Positions 50,238-57,346 of a stretch of DNA of 64,000 nt are shown here, one piece after another; within the stretch, counting starts at the first letter, position 1, and each line of letters starts with the position of its first letter. The notes under the pieces were generated by a model that was not told the DNA's origin, made no database searches, and saw only the letters and a program-made list of their open reading frames with translations. The DNA is taken from positions 87,001 to 151,000 of the forward strand of contig JAHEJL010000001.1 in NCBI GenBank assembly GCA_024638885.1. The letters are read 5' to 3'. The stretch is from Coraliomargarita sp. Lineage in GTDB: Bacteria; Verrucomicrobiota; Verrucomicrobiia; Opitutales; UBA953. Made by a program: the position numbers and the translations under genes.

Positions 50238-50945
50238 ATGGTCGCGTTCACCGTGGCCATCCGCATCGACCTCGTCACCCTCTTCCCGGCCATGGCCGAC
50301 GGCTTCCTCCAGGAGTCCGTCATCGGCAAGGCCATCGACAAGGGCCTGATCCAGTTCAAGGCCCACGACCTGCGGGCCTACTCCAAGGATAAGCACCGCA
50401 AGGTCGACGACATGCCTTACGGGGGCGGACCCGGCATGCTGATGACCTGCCAGCCCCTCTTCGACGCCGTCGACGCCCTGGCCACCCCGGACTGCGAAGT
50501 GGTGTACCTTTGCCCGGATGGTGAACAATTGACCAATAAGCTGGCCAAGGAATTGGCCCAAAAGAGCCACCTGATCCTCATTTCTGGCCATTATGAGGGG
50601 ATCGACCAGCGCTTCCGGGACCGGAAGGTCACCCGGGAGGTCTCCATCGGGGATTATGTCCTTACTAATGGCACTTTGCCCGCCTGCGTCCTGGTCGATT
50701 GCCTCGGCCGGCAGATCCCCGGCGTACTCGGGGAGGAAAACTCCTTGACGGGGGATAGTTACAACGGCAAGTTGCTCGCCTTTCCGCAGTTCACCCGACC
50801 CGCTGTTTATGATGGTCTCGAGGTGCCCCCCGTCCTCCTAGGAGGAAACCACGCCGAAATCGAAAAATGGCGTCGGGACAGGCAAATAGAGAAGACAAAG
50901 CAACGCAGACCGGACCTGATGAAAGACCAAGAACACCAGCCATGA
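50238..50945 (+). CDS. trmD: tRNA (guanine-N1-)-methyltransferase
   Basis: 235 residues from ATG 50238. TrmD methylates G37 of tRNAs next to the anticodon using S-adenosylmethionine, which prevents frameshifting. The knotted SPOUT domain is seen in [30 protein letters not shown] and ending in HAEIEKWRR. The N-terminus [19 protein letters not shown] contains the usual [12 protein letters not shown] after five extra residues, so GTG at 50253 is a better start; the TTGCCC hexamer at 50210-50215 would place the transcript start at or after 50238. The stop overlaps the start of rplS in ATGA, so translation is coupled. rimM, which often precedes trmD, is not here. Confidence 0.96.
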   Translation: MVAFTVAIRIDLVTLFPAMADGFLQESVIGKAIDKGLIQFKAHDLRAYSKDKHRKVDDMPYGGGPGMLMTCQPLFDAVDALATPDCEVVYLCPDGEQLTNKLAKELAQKSHLILISGHYEGIDQRFRDRKVTREVSIGDYVLTNGTLPACVLVDCLGRQIPGVLGEENSLTGDSYNGKLLAFPQFTRPAVYDGLEVPPVLLGGNHAEIEKWRRDRQIEKTKQRRPDLMKDQEHQP

Positions 50946-51352
50946 GCAACCATCCCCTCATCCAATTTGCCACCCAGCCCCAGCTGAAGACCGCCCGCGG
51001 CGACCATGAATTCAAGGTCGGCGACGGCGTGAAGGTCTCCACCAAGGTCCGCGAAGGCGACAAGGAGCGCACCCAGGTGTTCTCCGGTATCGTCATCCAG
51101 CGCAAGGGCGGCGGCATCCACGAAACCTTCACCGTTCGCCGCGTCTCCTTCGGCGAAGGCGTCGAGCGCACCTTCCCGGTCCACTCCCCCAACATCGAGA
51201 AGATCGAAGTCGAGCGCACCTCGCAGGTCATGCGCGCCCGCCTCTTCTACCTCCGCGATCGCCAGGGCAAGTCGGCCACCAAGGTCAAAGAAAAGCGCTT
51301 CGACCCGACCGAGCACGCCGCCGCTGCGGCTGCCGCGGCCGCCGCCAAGTAA
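50942..51352 (+). CDS. rplS: 50S ribosomal protein L19
   Basis: About 136 residues from ATG 50942; the frame continues upstream into trmD but L19 homology starts at [16 protein letters not shown]. Conserved parts are [42 protein letters not shown] and [34 protein letters not shown]19 lies at the subunit interface of the ribosome. Its start codon overlaps the trmD stop (ATGA). The C-terminus has an Ala run ([10 protein letters not shown]) that is unusual for L19 and may be flexible. A strong terminator follows at 51375. Confidence 0.97.
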   Translation: MSNHPLIQFATQPQLKTARGDHEFKVGDGVKVSTKVREGDKERTQVFSGIVIQRKGGGIHETFTVRRVSFGEGVERTFPVHSPNIEKIEVERTSQVMRARLFYLRDRQGKSATKVKEKRFDPTEHAAAAAAAAAAK

Positions 51353-51374
51353 GCCCTCACCGGCTGCTCCGAAA

Positions 51375-51398
51375 CCCCGCCACCTGGCGGGGTTTTTT
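51375..51398 (+). terminator. Intrinsic terminator of trmD-rplS
   Basis: CCCCGCCA (51375-51382) pairs with TGGCGGGG (51385-51392), 2-nt loop, then six T. Classical Rho-independent form. Confidence 0.9.
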
Positions 51399-51653
51399 GT
51401 GCCCGGATTTCGCCCGGTTCCGGGGTCTTGCGCAAAACGCGGGTTTCACCCCCTATTCGCCGAATACAACCTAACCCACTTATTAACAGTAGCTTGTTTT
51501 GCGTGTTTTGAAACCGCCGCCGGCCGTTGGGGGTAAAATTTTCCGAAAACCTGCCGGGGAAGGCTTGACTCTCCCCGGCCCTCCTGCGTCCTTGCACGTC
51601 CGTCTTTTGAGAACCCTCCTGGGACGGTCACCACACCACCTTCTCCAAATCCA
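51399..51653 (+). promoter_or_regulatory. Leader/promoter region of rpsP
   Basis: A 255-bp gene-free stretch after the rplS terminator. It is AT-rich around 51477-51513 and 51535-51550. TTGACT at 51565-51570, followed by CTCC, matches the motif before the cimA leader and terC; a -10 is not clear. No RNA structure that I recognise as an S16 leader. Confidence 0.4.
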
Positions 51654-51911
51654 ATGCTACGCATCCGCCTCCAACGCTTCGGTACGAAAAACGAGCCGAC
51701 CTACCGCCTCGTCGTCGCCGAACAAGCCATCCGTCGCGACGGACGTTTCGTCGAAGTCCTCGGCAACTACAATCCCCGCGCCCGTGGCAAGACCCCGGGT
51801 CTGGTGATCAACGTCGAGCGCGTCGACCATTGGGTCAAGCTCGGCGCCCAGCCGTCCGACACCGCGAAGTCGCTCGTGAAGCGCGCGCGCGAAGAAGCCG
51901 CCAAGGCCTAA
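51654..51911 (+). CDS. rpsP: 30S ribosomal protein S16
   Basis: 85 residues: MLRIRLQRFGTKNEPTYRLV, AIRRDGRFVEVLGNYNPRA and RVDHWVKLGAQPSDTAKSLVKRA are diagnostic for S16. In most bacteria rpsP begins the operon rpsP-rimM-trmD-rplS; here it lies after rplS with its own upstream region, so the order is rearranged and rimM is absent from the window. A perfect 9-bp hairpin (51952-51973) follows the stop. Length is standard. Confidence 0.97.
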   Translation: MLRIRLQRFGTKNEPTYRLVVAEQAIRRDGRFVEVLGNYNPRARGKTPGLVINVERVDHWVKLGAQPSDTAKSLVKRAREEAAKA

Positions 51912-51951
51912 GCTGATTTACACGGCGGAAACGCCCACCCTGACGATGCTT

Positions 51952-51973
51952 CACCCCGCCACCCGGCGGGGTG
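51952..51973. terminator. Terminator hairpin after rpsP
   Basis: CACCCCGCC (51952-51960) pairs perfectly with GGCGGGGTG (51965-51973), 4-nt loop, followed by ATTCATTT. Lies between convergent rpsP and the minus-strand gene ending at 52009. Confidence 0.75.
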
Positions 51974-52008
51974 ATTCATTTGGCGGGGTCGCCGACGTTC
52001 CCGGCGGC

Positions 52009-52272
52009 TCAGTTGATCTTGTTCCAGCCGCCCTGTCCGTCCTTCTCGAGCTTCTGGAAGCCGGCCTGGGCGAGCCGCTTGTCGCTCAACCCCTGCTTCA
52101 TGGCGCCCTCGCCATACTTGGTCGTGAGCGTGGGCGATTCGATGACCCGGCGGCACGGCTCCTTGGTCACGGGGTGGACGGTGAAGTCCGGCGCCTCCGG
52201 CGGCAGGTCGACCTCGAACTCCTGGCCTTCGGAGCCGTCAGCCCGGATGACGATGTAGCGGCGGAGCGGCAT
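52009..52272 (-). CDS. Small protein of unknown function
   Basis: 87 residues, one Cys, no signal peptide or membrane segment. The middle VHPVTKEPCRRVIESPTLTTKYGEGAM resembles the linker after a zinc ribbon in FmdB-type proteins, where one would expect four Cys, but here only one remains; I would not name it. It begins 3 bp after the stop of the OppC-like gene on the same strand and so is the last gene of that operon. Charged C-terminal half (QKLEKDGQGGWNKIN). It is probably expressed because of the tight spacing. Confidence 0.65.
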   Translation of the reverse strand: MPLRRYIVIRADGSEGQEFEVDLPPEAPDFTVHPVTKEPCRRVIESPTLTTKYGEGAMKQGLSDKRLAQAGFQKLEKDGQGGWNKIN

Positions 52273-52275
52273 GGC

Positions 52276-53139
52276 TTACTTGCGGGAGGAACGTGGGTCG
52301 AAGGCGTCGCGCAGGCCGTCGCCGAGGAAGTTCAGGGACAGCAGCGTGAGGGCGAAGACGACCGAAGGAGAGACCAGCAGCCAAGGGCACTCTTCCATGA
52401 TGTCGGCCCCTTCCTTGATCATCAGGCCCCAGGAGGTCATCGGCGCCTTCACGCCGAGACCCAGGAAGCTCACGAAGGCCTCCAGGAGCATCACGCCCGG
52501 GACGGTCAGGGTGGCGCAGACGGCGATGGTGCCGGCGAGGTTGGGCAGGTAGTGGCGGCGGAAGATGCCCCAGCGGGACTGGCCGAGCGACTCCGCGGCC
52601 TGGACGAACTGCGAGCCCTTCAGCTCCCGCGTCTGGTTGCGGATGATGCGCGCCATGGTCAGCCACGAGACGCCCCCGACGGCCAGGAAGATCATCGGCA
52701 TGTTCTGGCCGAAGACGACGGTGCAGAGGATCACGATGAGCGTCAGCGGCAAGGTGCTCACGATGTCCACGCAGCGCATCAGCGCATCCTCGGCGCGGCC
52801 GCCGACTTCCGCGGCGAGCACGCCGTAGCAGATGCCCACGGCGAGGGCCACGGCGGTGGCGATGAGGCCGACGAAGAGCGAGATCATGCCGCCTTGCAGC
52901 AGGCGCGAAAGGACGTCGCGGCCGAGGAGGTCGGTGCCCAGCCAATGCGCCGCCGAGGGCGCCATCGCGCTGTGCGCGAGGTTCTGCTCCATGTACGGAT
53001 ACGGCGCGAGCCAGGGCGACAGGAAGCAGACGGTCGCGATCGCGACGAGGAACCAGCCGGACCAGACCGCCGCGCGGTCCTTCCGGAAACGCTGCCAACC
53101 GGTCTCGGAGGCGAGGGACTGGACGGGGGCTTCCTTCAT
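52276..53139 (-). CDS. ABC transporter permease, OppC/DppC type
   Basis: 287 residues, six helices. N-terminal OppC-type region WQRFRKDRAAVWSGWFLVAIATVCFLSPWLAPYPYMEQNL and GTDLLGRDVLSRLLQGGMISLFVGLIATAVAL are diagnostic. The EAA loop is VQAAESLGQSRWGIFRRHYLPNLAGTIAV. It is the inner-membrane channel half for oligopeptides or nickel. The start ATG overlaps the OppB stop by 4 bp. No ATPase (OppDF) or binding protein (OppA) is encoded nearby, so the full transporter would need genes elsewhere. Confidence 0.93.
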   Translation of the reverse strand: MKEAPVQSLASETGWQRFRKDRAAVWSGWFLVAIATVCFLSPWLAPYPYMEQNLAHSAMAPSAAHWLGTDLLGRDVLSRLLQGGMISLFVGLIATAVALAVGICYGVLAAEVGGRAEDALMRCVDIVSTLPLTLIVILCTVVFGQNMPMIFLAVGGVSWLTMARIIRNQTRELKGSQFVQAAESLGQSRWGIFRRHYLPNLAGTIAVCATLTVPGVMLLEAFVSFLGLGVKAPMTSWGLMIKEGADIMEECPWLLVSPSVVFALTLLSLNFLGDGLRDAFDPRSSRK

Positions 53140-54053
53140 CGGCCGCGGGCCACCTTGGGGTTCAGCGCGGCGTTGGCCAGGTCGGCCGCGAGGTTGAGGA
53201 AGAGCAACGCCGCCGCATAGACGATCGTCGTGCCGAGGATCAGCGTGACGTCGCGGTTGATGATGGCGGTGACGAAGAGCCGGCCCATGCCCGGGACGTC
53301 AAAGAGCGATTCGATGACGAAGGAGCCGGAGACGAGGCCGGCGGCGGCGGGACCGAGGTAGGTGACGACCGGCAGCAGCGCGTTGCGCAACGCATGCACG
53401 AACCAGACGCGCAGGGGCGGCACGCCCTTGGCGCGCGCGGTGCGCACGTAGTCGAGGGAACGCACCTCCATGAGCGAGCCGCGGGTCAGGCGCGCGAGCG
53501 GCGCGGCGGTGATGAGGCCGAGCGTGCACGCCGGCAGCACGAAGTGGATGGGCGAACCCCAGCCGCACGGCGGCAGCCAACCGAGGCCGAGCGAGAAGAC
53601 GAGGGCGAGCAGCGGCCCGAGCACGAACGACGGCACGCAGATGCCGACGAGCGTGAAGCCCATGGGCACGCGATCGAGCCAGCTGTTGGGGCGCGAGGCG
53701 GCGAGCACGCCGACGGGGACGCCGATGAGCACGGCGATCAGCAAGGAGACGAAACCCAGCGAGGCGGAGACGCCGATGCGAGCGCCGATGACCTCGCGCA
53801 CGGACCAGCCGGGATACTTGAGCGAGGGACCGAGGTCGCCCTGCGCGAGGTTGACGACGTAGTTGCCGAGCTGCTTAGGCAGCGGCTGATCCAGGCCGTA
53901 ATACTGCTCCAGGCGCGCCTTCACCTCGGCCGGCAACGGGCGTTCCTTGTCGAACGGTCCGCCGGGCACGGCGTGCGCCAGGAAGAAGGTCGCGGCCACC
54001 ACGATGAGCAGCACGGGCACCATCTCCAGCAGGCGACGCAGGACGTAAGCCAT
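53136..54053 (-). CDS. ABC transporter permease, OppB/DppB type
   Basis: 305 residues with six helices. It opens MAYVLRRLLEMVPVLLIVVAATFFLAHAVPGGPFD, the usual OppB/DppB N-terminus, followed by GQLPxxLG-like QPLPKQLGNYVVNL. The EAA segment is VRTARAKGVPPLRVWFVHALRNALLPVVTYLG. It pairs with the overlapping OppC gene, and its start overlaps the stop of the lipoprotein gene by 1 bp, so all three are co-translated. The substrate is an oligopeptide-like compound by family. Confidence 0.94.
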   Translation of the reverse strand: MAYVLRRLLEMVPVLLIVVAATFFLAHAVPGGPFDKERPLPAEVKARLEQYYGLDQPLPKQLGNYVVNLAQGDLGPSLKYPGWSVREVIGARIGVSASLGFVSLLIAVLIGVPVGVLAASRPNSWLDRVPMGFTLVGICVPSFVLGPLLALVFSLGLGWLPPCGWGSPIHFVLPACTLGLITAAPLARLTRGSLMEVRSLDYVRTARAKGVPPLRVWFVHALRNALLPVVTYLGPAAAGLVSGSFVIESLFDVPGMGRLFVTAIINRDVTLILGTTIVYAAALLFLNLAADLANAALNPKVARGR

Positions 54054-54343
54054 CAGCGGTTCGTCTCGGCGGCCTTGACGCGCTTCTCGAGCTCTTCGGT
54101 GGTCGGCGGCGGCGGCAGGCCGGCGCCGCTCTTCGTCGTCCAGCCCATCTTGATGGCCATCGCCTCATACTCCTGCGGGCTGAGCGTGCCGCGGGCGCGC
54201 AGGCGGGCCTTACGCTCGTCGGTGTCATCCATGAGACGCTGCTGCTGGAGGTCGGCGTCGCGCTTGGCGTCCGGCGTCGAGCAACCCGCGCCGAAGAGCG
54301 CGGCGGCGAAGAGGAAGACGCTGGCGAGGGACTTCATGGCCAC
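54053..54343 (-). CDS. Small lipoprotein of unknown function
   Basis: 96 residues. A signal sequence with lipobox LFGAGC (C21) predicts lipid anchoring. The mature part is helical and charged (DADLQQQRLMDDTDERKARLRARG), then SPQEYEAMAIKMGW and a Pro-rich stretch, with no recognised domain. The ATG at 54337 (third codon) is an equally good start. It overlaps the OppB start by 1 bp, so it is in the permease operon; a lipoprotein at this place would normally be a substrate-binding protein, but this one is far too small for that. It may be a scaffold or an unrelated envelope protein. Confidence 0.75.
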   Translation of the reverse strand: MAMKSLASVFLFAAALFGAGCSTPDAKRDADLQQQRLMDDTDERKARLRARGTLSPQEYEAMAIKMGWTTKSGAGLPPPPTTEELEKRVKAAETNR

Positions 54344-54346
54344 GTT

Positions 54347-54733
54347 CTACTCCGCGAGCGCGGACGGGCTCAAGCGCGTACAGGCCGCGGGTCCGGCGAA
54401 GCGATGGCGACGGCGGGCGCACTGATCGTACGCGAAGTCGCGGAGCGCGCGGGGGCAGAGACGGGCGAGGACGGCCAGCGCCCGCCAGCCGCCGCCCAGC
54501 GCGGCCAGCAAAGTCAGGACGGCCTCCGAACGCACGAGGCGCCGCGAACCCGCCCAGACCACGATCGTGTCGGGGTCGCCGCCCGGCGGTTCGCCGGCGA
54601 TGCGGGCGACCTCGCCCTGGTTCGTCGCGAAGATCATCCGGCCGGCCGGGTCACGGCGAGCCAGCCAGGCCGTCGTGCCGTTGCACAAGGCGCAGGTGCC
54701 GTCGATGAGCACGATGAGCGGGACGTCCGGCAT
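54347..54733 (-). CDS. DCC family thiol-disulfide oxidoreductase-like protein
   Basis: 128 residues: VLIDGTCALCNGTTAWLARRDPAG carries DGTCALC, the D-x-x-C-x-x-C motif that gives the family its name (DUF393/YuxK), and the C-terminal half RLCPRALRDFAYDQCARRRHRF is also typical. Proteins of this family are proposed to be thiol-disulfide oxidoreductases acting on small molecules or lipids. Cytosolic or peripheral; no signal peptide. It lies 3 bp before the lipoprotein gene on the same strand and is the first gene of the run DCC - lipoprotein - OppB - OppC - small protein. Confidence 0.9.
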   Translation of the reverse strand: MPDVPLIVLIDGTCALCNGTTAWLARRDPAGRMIFATNQGEVARIAGEPPGGDPDTIVVWAGSRRLVRSEAVLTLLAALGGGWRALAVLARLCPRALRDFAYDQCARRRHRFAGPAACTRLSPSALAE

Positions 54734-54867
54734 GGCTTCAGCCTACGGGGCGTCCGGCGGCTGTGAAGGGGCAAAAAGCCCGTCCGGGCCGGAGAAAGGG
54801 CCATTAAGTCCAGCGAAAGCGCTTGTCATAGGCCGAGGGCACTGCCAAGTTGCCCTTCCTGTTGGCC

Positions 54868-54954
54868 GGAAGGGTATCCAAGTGGCTAAAGGTCGCGGAC
54901 TGTAAATCCGTTCAGCTTCGCTGTTCGTGGGTTCGAATCCCACCCCTTCCACCA
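54868..54954 (+). tRNA. tRNA-Tyr (anticodon GTA)
   Basis: Class II tRNA with a long variable arm. Acceptor GGAAGGG/CCCTTCC, anticodon stem-loop CGGACTGTAAATCCG with anticodon GTA, variable arm around CAGCTTCGCTG, T arm GTGGG-TTCGAAT-CCCAC. A CCA end is encoded (54952-54954), unlike the other two tRNAs here. Confidence 0.95.
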
Positions 54955-54966
54955 GCAGGACGTTCG

Positions 54967-54987
54967 AGGCCCCTCCCAAGGGGGCCT
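54967..54987 (+). terminator. Hairpin after tRNA-Tyr
   Basis: AGGCCCC (54967-54973) pairs with GGGGCCT (54981-54987). Probable transcription end of the tRNA; no T tract. Confidence 0.55.
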
Positions 54988-55055
54988 CTCCCTGCCCGAA
55001 TGCCTCAAATCCGCGTTGACTCCGAGGGCCGCCCACGGCTTCCCTACTGACACAC

Positions 55056-55301
55056 ATGGCCAACATCAAAGCTAACAAGAAGAGCATCCGCCAGACCGCC
55101 CGTCGCGCTGAGCACAACAAGATCGTCCGCACCCGCCTCAAGTCCCTCGTCAAGAGCCTGACCGGTGCCAACGTCGCCGCTTCCGCTTCCCAGGTCGCTT
55201 CCGCCGCCGACAAGGCCGCGAAGACCGGCGTGATCCATCGCAACAAGGCGAACCGCATCAAGGCCCGCCTCGCGAAGAAGCTCGCTGCCGCCAAGAAGTA
55301 A
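55056..55301 (+). CDS. rpsT: 30S ribosomal protein S20
   Basis: 81 residues, Lys/Arg/Ala-rich. MANIKANKKSIRQTARRAEHNK, NKIVRTRLKSLVKSL and VIHRNKANRIKARLAKKLA are diagnostic of S20. A TTGACT hexamer (55016-55021) lies 34 nt before the ATG. tRNA-Tyr lies 100 bp upstream, separated by its own hairpin, so rpsT probably has its own promoter. A strong terminator follows. Confidence 0.97.
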   Translation: MANIKANKKSIRQTARRAEHNKIVRTRLKSLVKSLTGANVAASASQVASAADKAAKTGVIHRNKANRIKARLAKKLAAAKK

Positions 55302-55323
55302 TGCCGGCCGGCTCCCTCACCGA

Positions 55324-55352
55324 CCCCGTCGCCTAGGCGCCGGGGTTTTTTT
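55324..55352 (+). terminator. Intrinsic terminator of rpsT
   Basis: CCCCG (55324-55328) and CGGGG (55341-55345) enclose an inner GCC/GGC stem, followed by seven T (55346-55352). Classical form. Confidence 0.88.
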
Positions 55353-55362
55353 GTCCCCGGAA

Positions 55363-56166
55363 ATGTCCGCCCAGCCCCCCGCTTCCATCGGCTTCGCCGC
55401 CGGCCTCCTCGGCGAGGAAGCCTACCGCATGGCCGTCCTGGCCGCCGGCCCCGGCTGGGTCGCGCTCGACAAGCCCAGCGGCGTGGCCTTCGAGGAACAC
55501 CCGTGGCAGCACGGCGCGCCCACCCTGCTCGGCCAGCTGCGCGCGCAGCTCGAGGCCGGCAAGCCCGAGATGGTCCGCCTCGGCCTCGCCGAACCCGCCG
55601 CGGTCTTCGGACCGGAACCGGAATCCGCCGGCATCGCGATCGTCGCCGACCGCGCCACCGCGATGGCCGGCTGGCGCGAAGCCCTCGGCTCGGGCGCCTT
55701 CCGCTTCGACTACGAATTCATCGCCCGCACCGAAGACGCCCCGGAAGACGCGGGCCTGTGCGACCTGCCCGTCGGCATGGACGACTCCCAGGAACGCGCC
55801 TTCGTCTCGCACCGCAACGGCAAGCACGCCCAGACCCGCTTCGAACCCGGCCGCGCCTGCGGCCGCTGGCGCATCTGGACGGCGCACACGCCCTTCCCGC
55901 GCCGCGACCAGGTCCGCATCCACGCCTCGGAATGCGGCATCCGCATCGCCGGCGAACTGAAGTACGGCCGCTCCGGCCGCGTGACGCTCACCGACACGAC
56001 GCCCAAGGGCCGCCTCAACAAGGGCGAAGACAAGCCGCTGCACCGCGGCCTGATGCTCCGCCTCGCGCGCGTGACGGGCAAGGTCGGCGGCCAGCCGTTC
56101 GAAGTGATCGCGCCCCGTCCGGATGATTTCGCGACGGTGGTGAAGCGCCTTTCGAAAGGAATCTGA
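55363..56166 (+). CDS. RluA-like pseudouridine synthase lacking the catalytic Asp
   Basis: 267 residues from ATG 55363, just after the rpsT terminator. VALDKPSG (33-40) and the C-terminal half GKHAQTRFEPG, RRDQVRIHASECGIRIAGELKYG, HRGLMLRLARVTG and a PRPDDF ending all match the RluA/RsuA-like pseudouridine synthase fold (the RHQIRVH motif is RRDQVRIHA). The active-site motif normally HRLDxxTSG is here VFGPEPESAG (81-90), so the catalytic Asp is replaced by Glu and the Arg is lost. It is therefore either inactive or catalytically altered. Full length otherwise. It ends exactly where the convergent flavin-reductase gene ends. Confidence 0.85.
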   Translation: MSAQPPASIGFAAGLLGEEAYRMAVLAAGPGWVALDKPSGVAFEEHPWQHGAPTLLGQLRAQLEAGKPEMVRLGLAEPAAVFGPEPESAGIAIVADRATAMAGWREALGSGAFRFDYEFIARTEDAPEDAGLCDLPVGMDDSQERAFVSHRNGKHAQTRFEPGRACGRWRIWTAHTPFPRRDQVRIHASECGIRIAGELKYGRSGRVTLTDTTPKGRLNKGEDKPLHRGLMLRLARVTGKVGGQPFEVIAPRPDDFATVVKRLSKGI

Positions 56167-56781
56167 TCAGGCCTCCGACGGGAACCGCAGCGTGAAGCGG
56201 TCCGTGGTGCGCACGTAGCCGTCCGGGCTGTTGAGCCGTCCGACCGGGGCATAGTGCGCGTAGTCGACCTTCCAGGTGGCGGGGTCGGCGACGCCGGCGC
56301 GCACGTGGGCCAGCAGGATCTCGACGACGAACAGGCGGTTGTCGCCATATTTGCGGACGTCGAGGAAGCGGCACTCGAGCGCCACGGGGCACTCGACGAG
56401 CCGCGGCACGCGCACGCGCTCGGAGGGGGCGAGCGTGAACCCGGCGCGCGGGACTTCGCTCACGCCGGGCGGCAGCGGGCGCGCGCACTCGACCATCTTG
56501 GCGGCCACGGCGTCATCACAGAGATGGATGACGCACTCGCCGTTGGCCGTGAGGTTGGCGGCGGTGTCCTTGAGGGTGCCGTCGTCGCGGTCGGCGGGCG
56601 CGAAGACGGCGATGGCCGGCTCGGTGCCCATGACGTTGAAGAACGAGAACGGCGCGGCGTTGACCACGCCCGCGGCGTCGATGGTCGTGACGAGCGCGAT
56701 CGGCCGCGGGACGACGAGACCGGCGAGCAGCTTATACGCCAGGGCGCCCGGATGGGCCGCGACGTCGAAGCGCAGGCTCAT
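56167..56781 (-). CDS. Flavin reductase family protein (FMN-binding split barrel)
   Basis: 204 residues, DIM6/NTAB type. PRPIALVTTIDAAGVVNAAPFSFFNVM is the FMN-binding start, followed by GECVIHLCDDAVAAKM, and HYAPVGRLNSPDGYVRTTDRF at the end. Members bind FMN and reduce flavins or carry out oxygenase-linked reductions; the partner is unknown. The start overlaps the end of lspA (ATGA at 56778-56781), so it is the last gene of the ileS - DksA-like - lspA run and is translationally coupled. Start ATG at 56781. Confidence 0.92.
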   Translation of the reverse strand: MSLRFDVAAHPGALAYKLLAGLVVPRPIALVTTIDAAGVVNAAPFSFFNVMGTEPAIAVFAPADRDDGTLKDTAANLTANGECVIHLCDDAVAAKMVECARPLPPGVSEVPRAGFTLAPSERVRVPRLVECPVALECRFLDVRKYGDNRLFVVEILLAHVRAGVADPATWKVDYAHYAPVGRLNSPDGYVRTTDRFTLRFPSEA

Positions 56782-57332
56782 GCTCCGGCCGGCGGGTCTT
56801 CGCCGCCGTGCGAGGCGATGGCTTCGCGGCGCAGGCGGTCATGCCGATAGGACATGATCACGTAGATGGCGACGCCGACGCAGATGCAGGAATCGGCCAC
56901 GTTGAAGGCCGGGAAGCGGTAGTACGGGAGATGGACGTCGATGAAGTCGATGACGTGGTCGCCGAACAGGCGGTCGCGGACGTTGCCCAAGGTGCCGCCG
57001 ACGAACAGGCCGAAGGCGAGCTGGCCGCCCTGCAGTTCGCGGAGCAACGGCTTGCGCCAGCGCCAGACGAGCGCGAGCACGGCGAGCGCGAGGAAGACCA
57101 GGAACGGACGGACGTCGTGCTCGGCGCCGAGGCCCCAGGCCGCGCCCTTGTTGCCCACGTGCACGATCCAGAGCCGGTCGAACAGCATGATCGGCGGACG
57201 CGCCGGGTCGTTGCCGAAGTAGGCGCCGAACGGGATATGGCGCACCACCAGCAGCTTGGTCGCGACGTCGGCGACGATCGCGGCCACGCAGACCGCCCAG
57301 AAGGACAGGTACGGGCGGGTGCGGGACAGCAT
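56778..57332 (-). CDS. lspA: Lipoprotein signal peptidase (signal peptidase II)
   Basis: 184 residues, four transmembrane helices. It cleaves the signal peptide of prolipoproteins after lipidation, an inner-membrane aspartic peptidase. The catalytic Asp pair is D129 (GDHVIDFIDVH) and D147 (FPAFNVADS). Other conserved parts are VADVATKLLV, NKGAAWG and GGTLGNVRDRL. It lies 14 bp after the DksA-like gene, and the same neighbours (ileS, DksA-like, lspA) occur in Chlamydiae by my recollection of their gene order. The 3' end overlaps the flavin reductase gene. Confidence 0.96.
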   Translation of the reverse strand: MLSRTRPYLSFWAVCVAAIVADVATKLLVVRHIPFGAYFGNDPARPPIMLFDRLWIVHVGNKGAAWGLGAEHDVRPFLVFLALAVLALVWRWRKPLLRELQGGQLAFGLFVGGTLGNVRDRLFGDHVIDFIDVHLPYYRFPAFNVADSCICVGVAIYVIMSYRHDRLRREAIASHGGEDPPAGA

Positions 57333-57346
57333 GAGACGTCGGGCGC

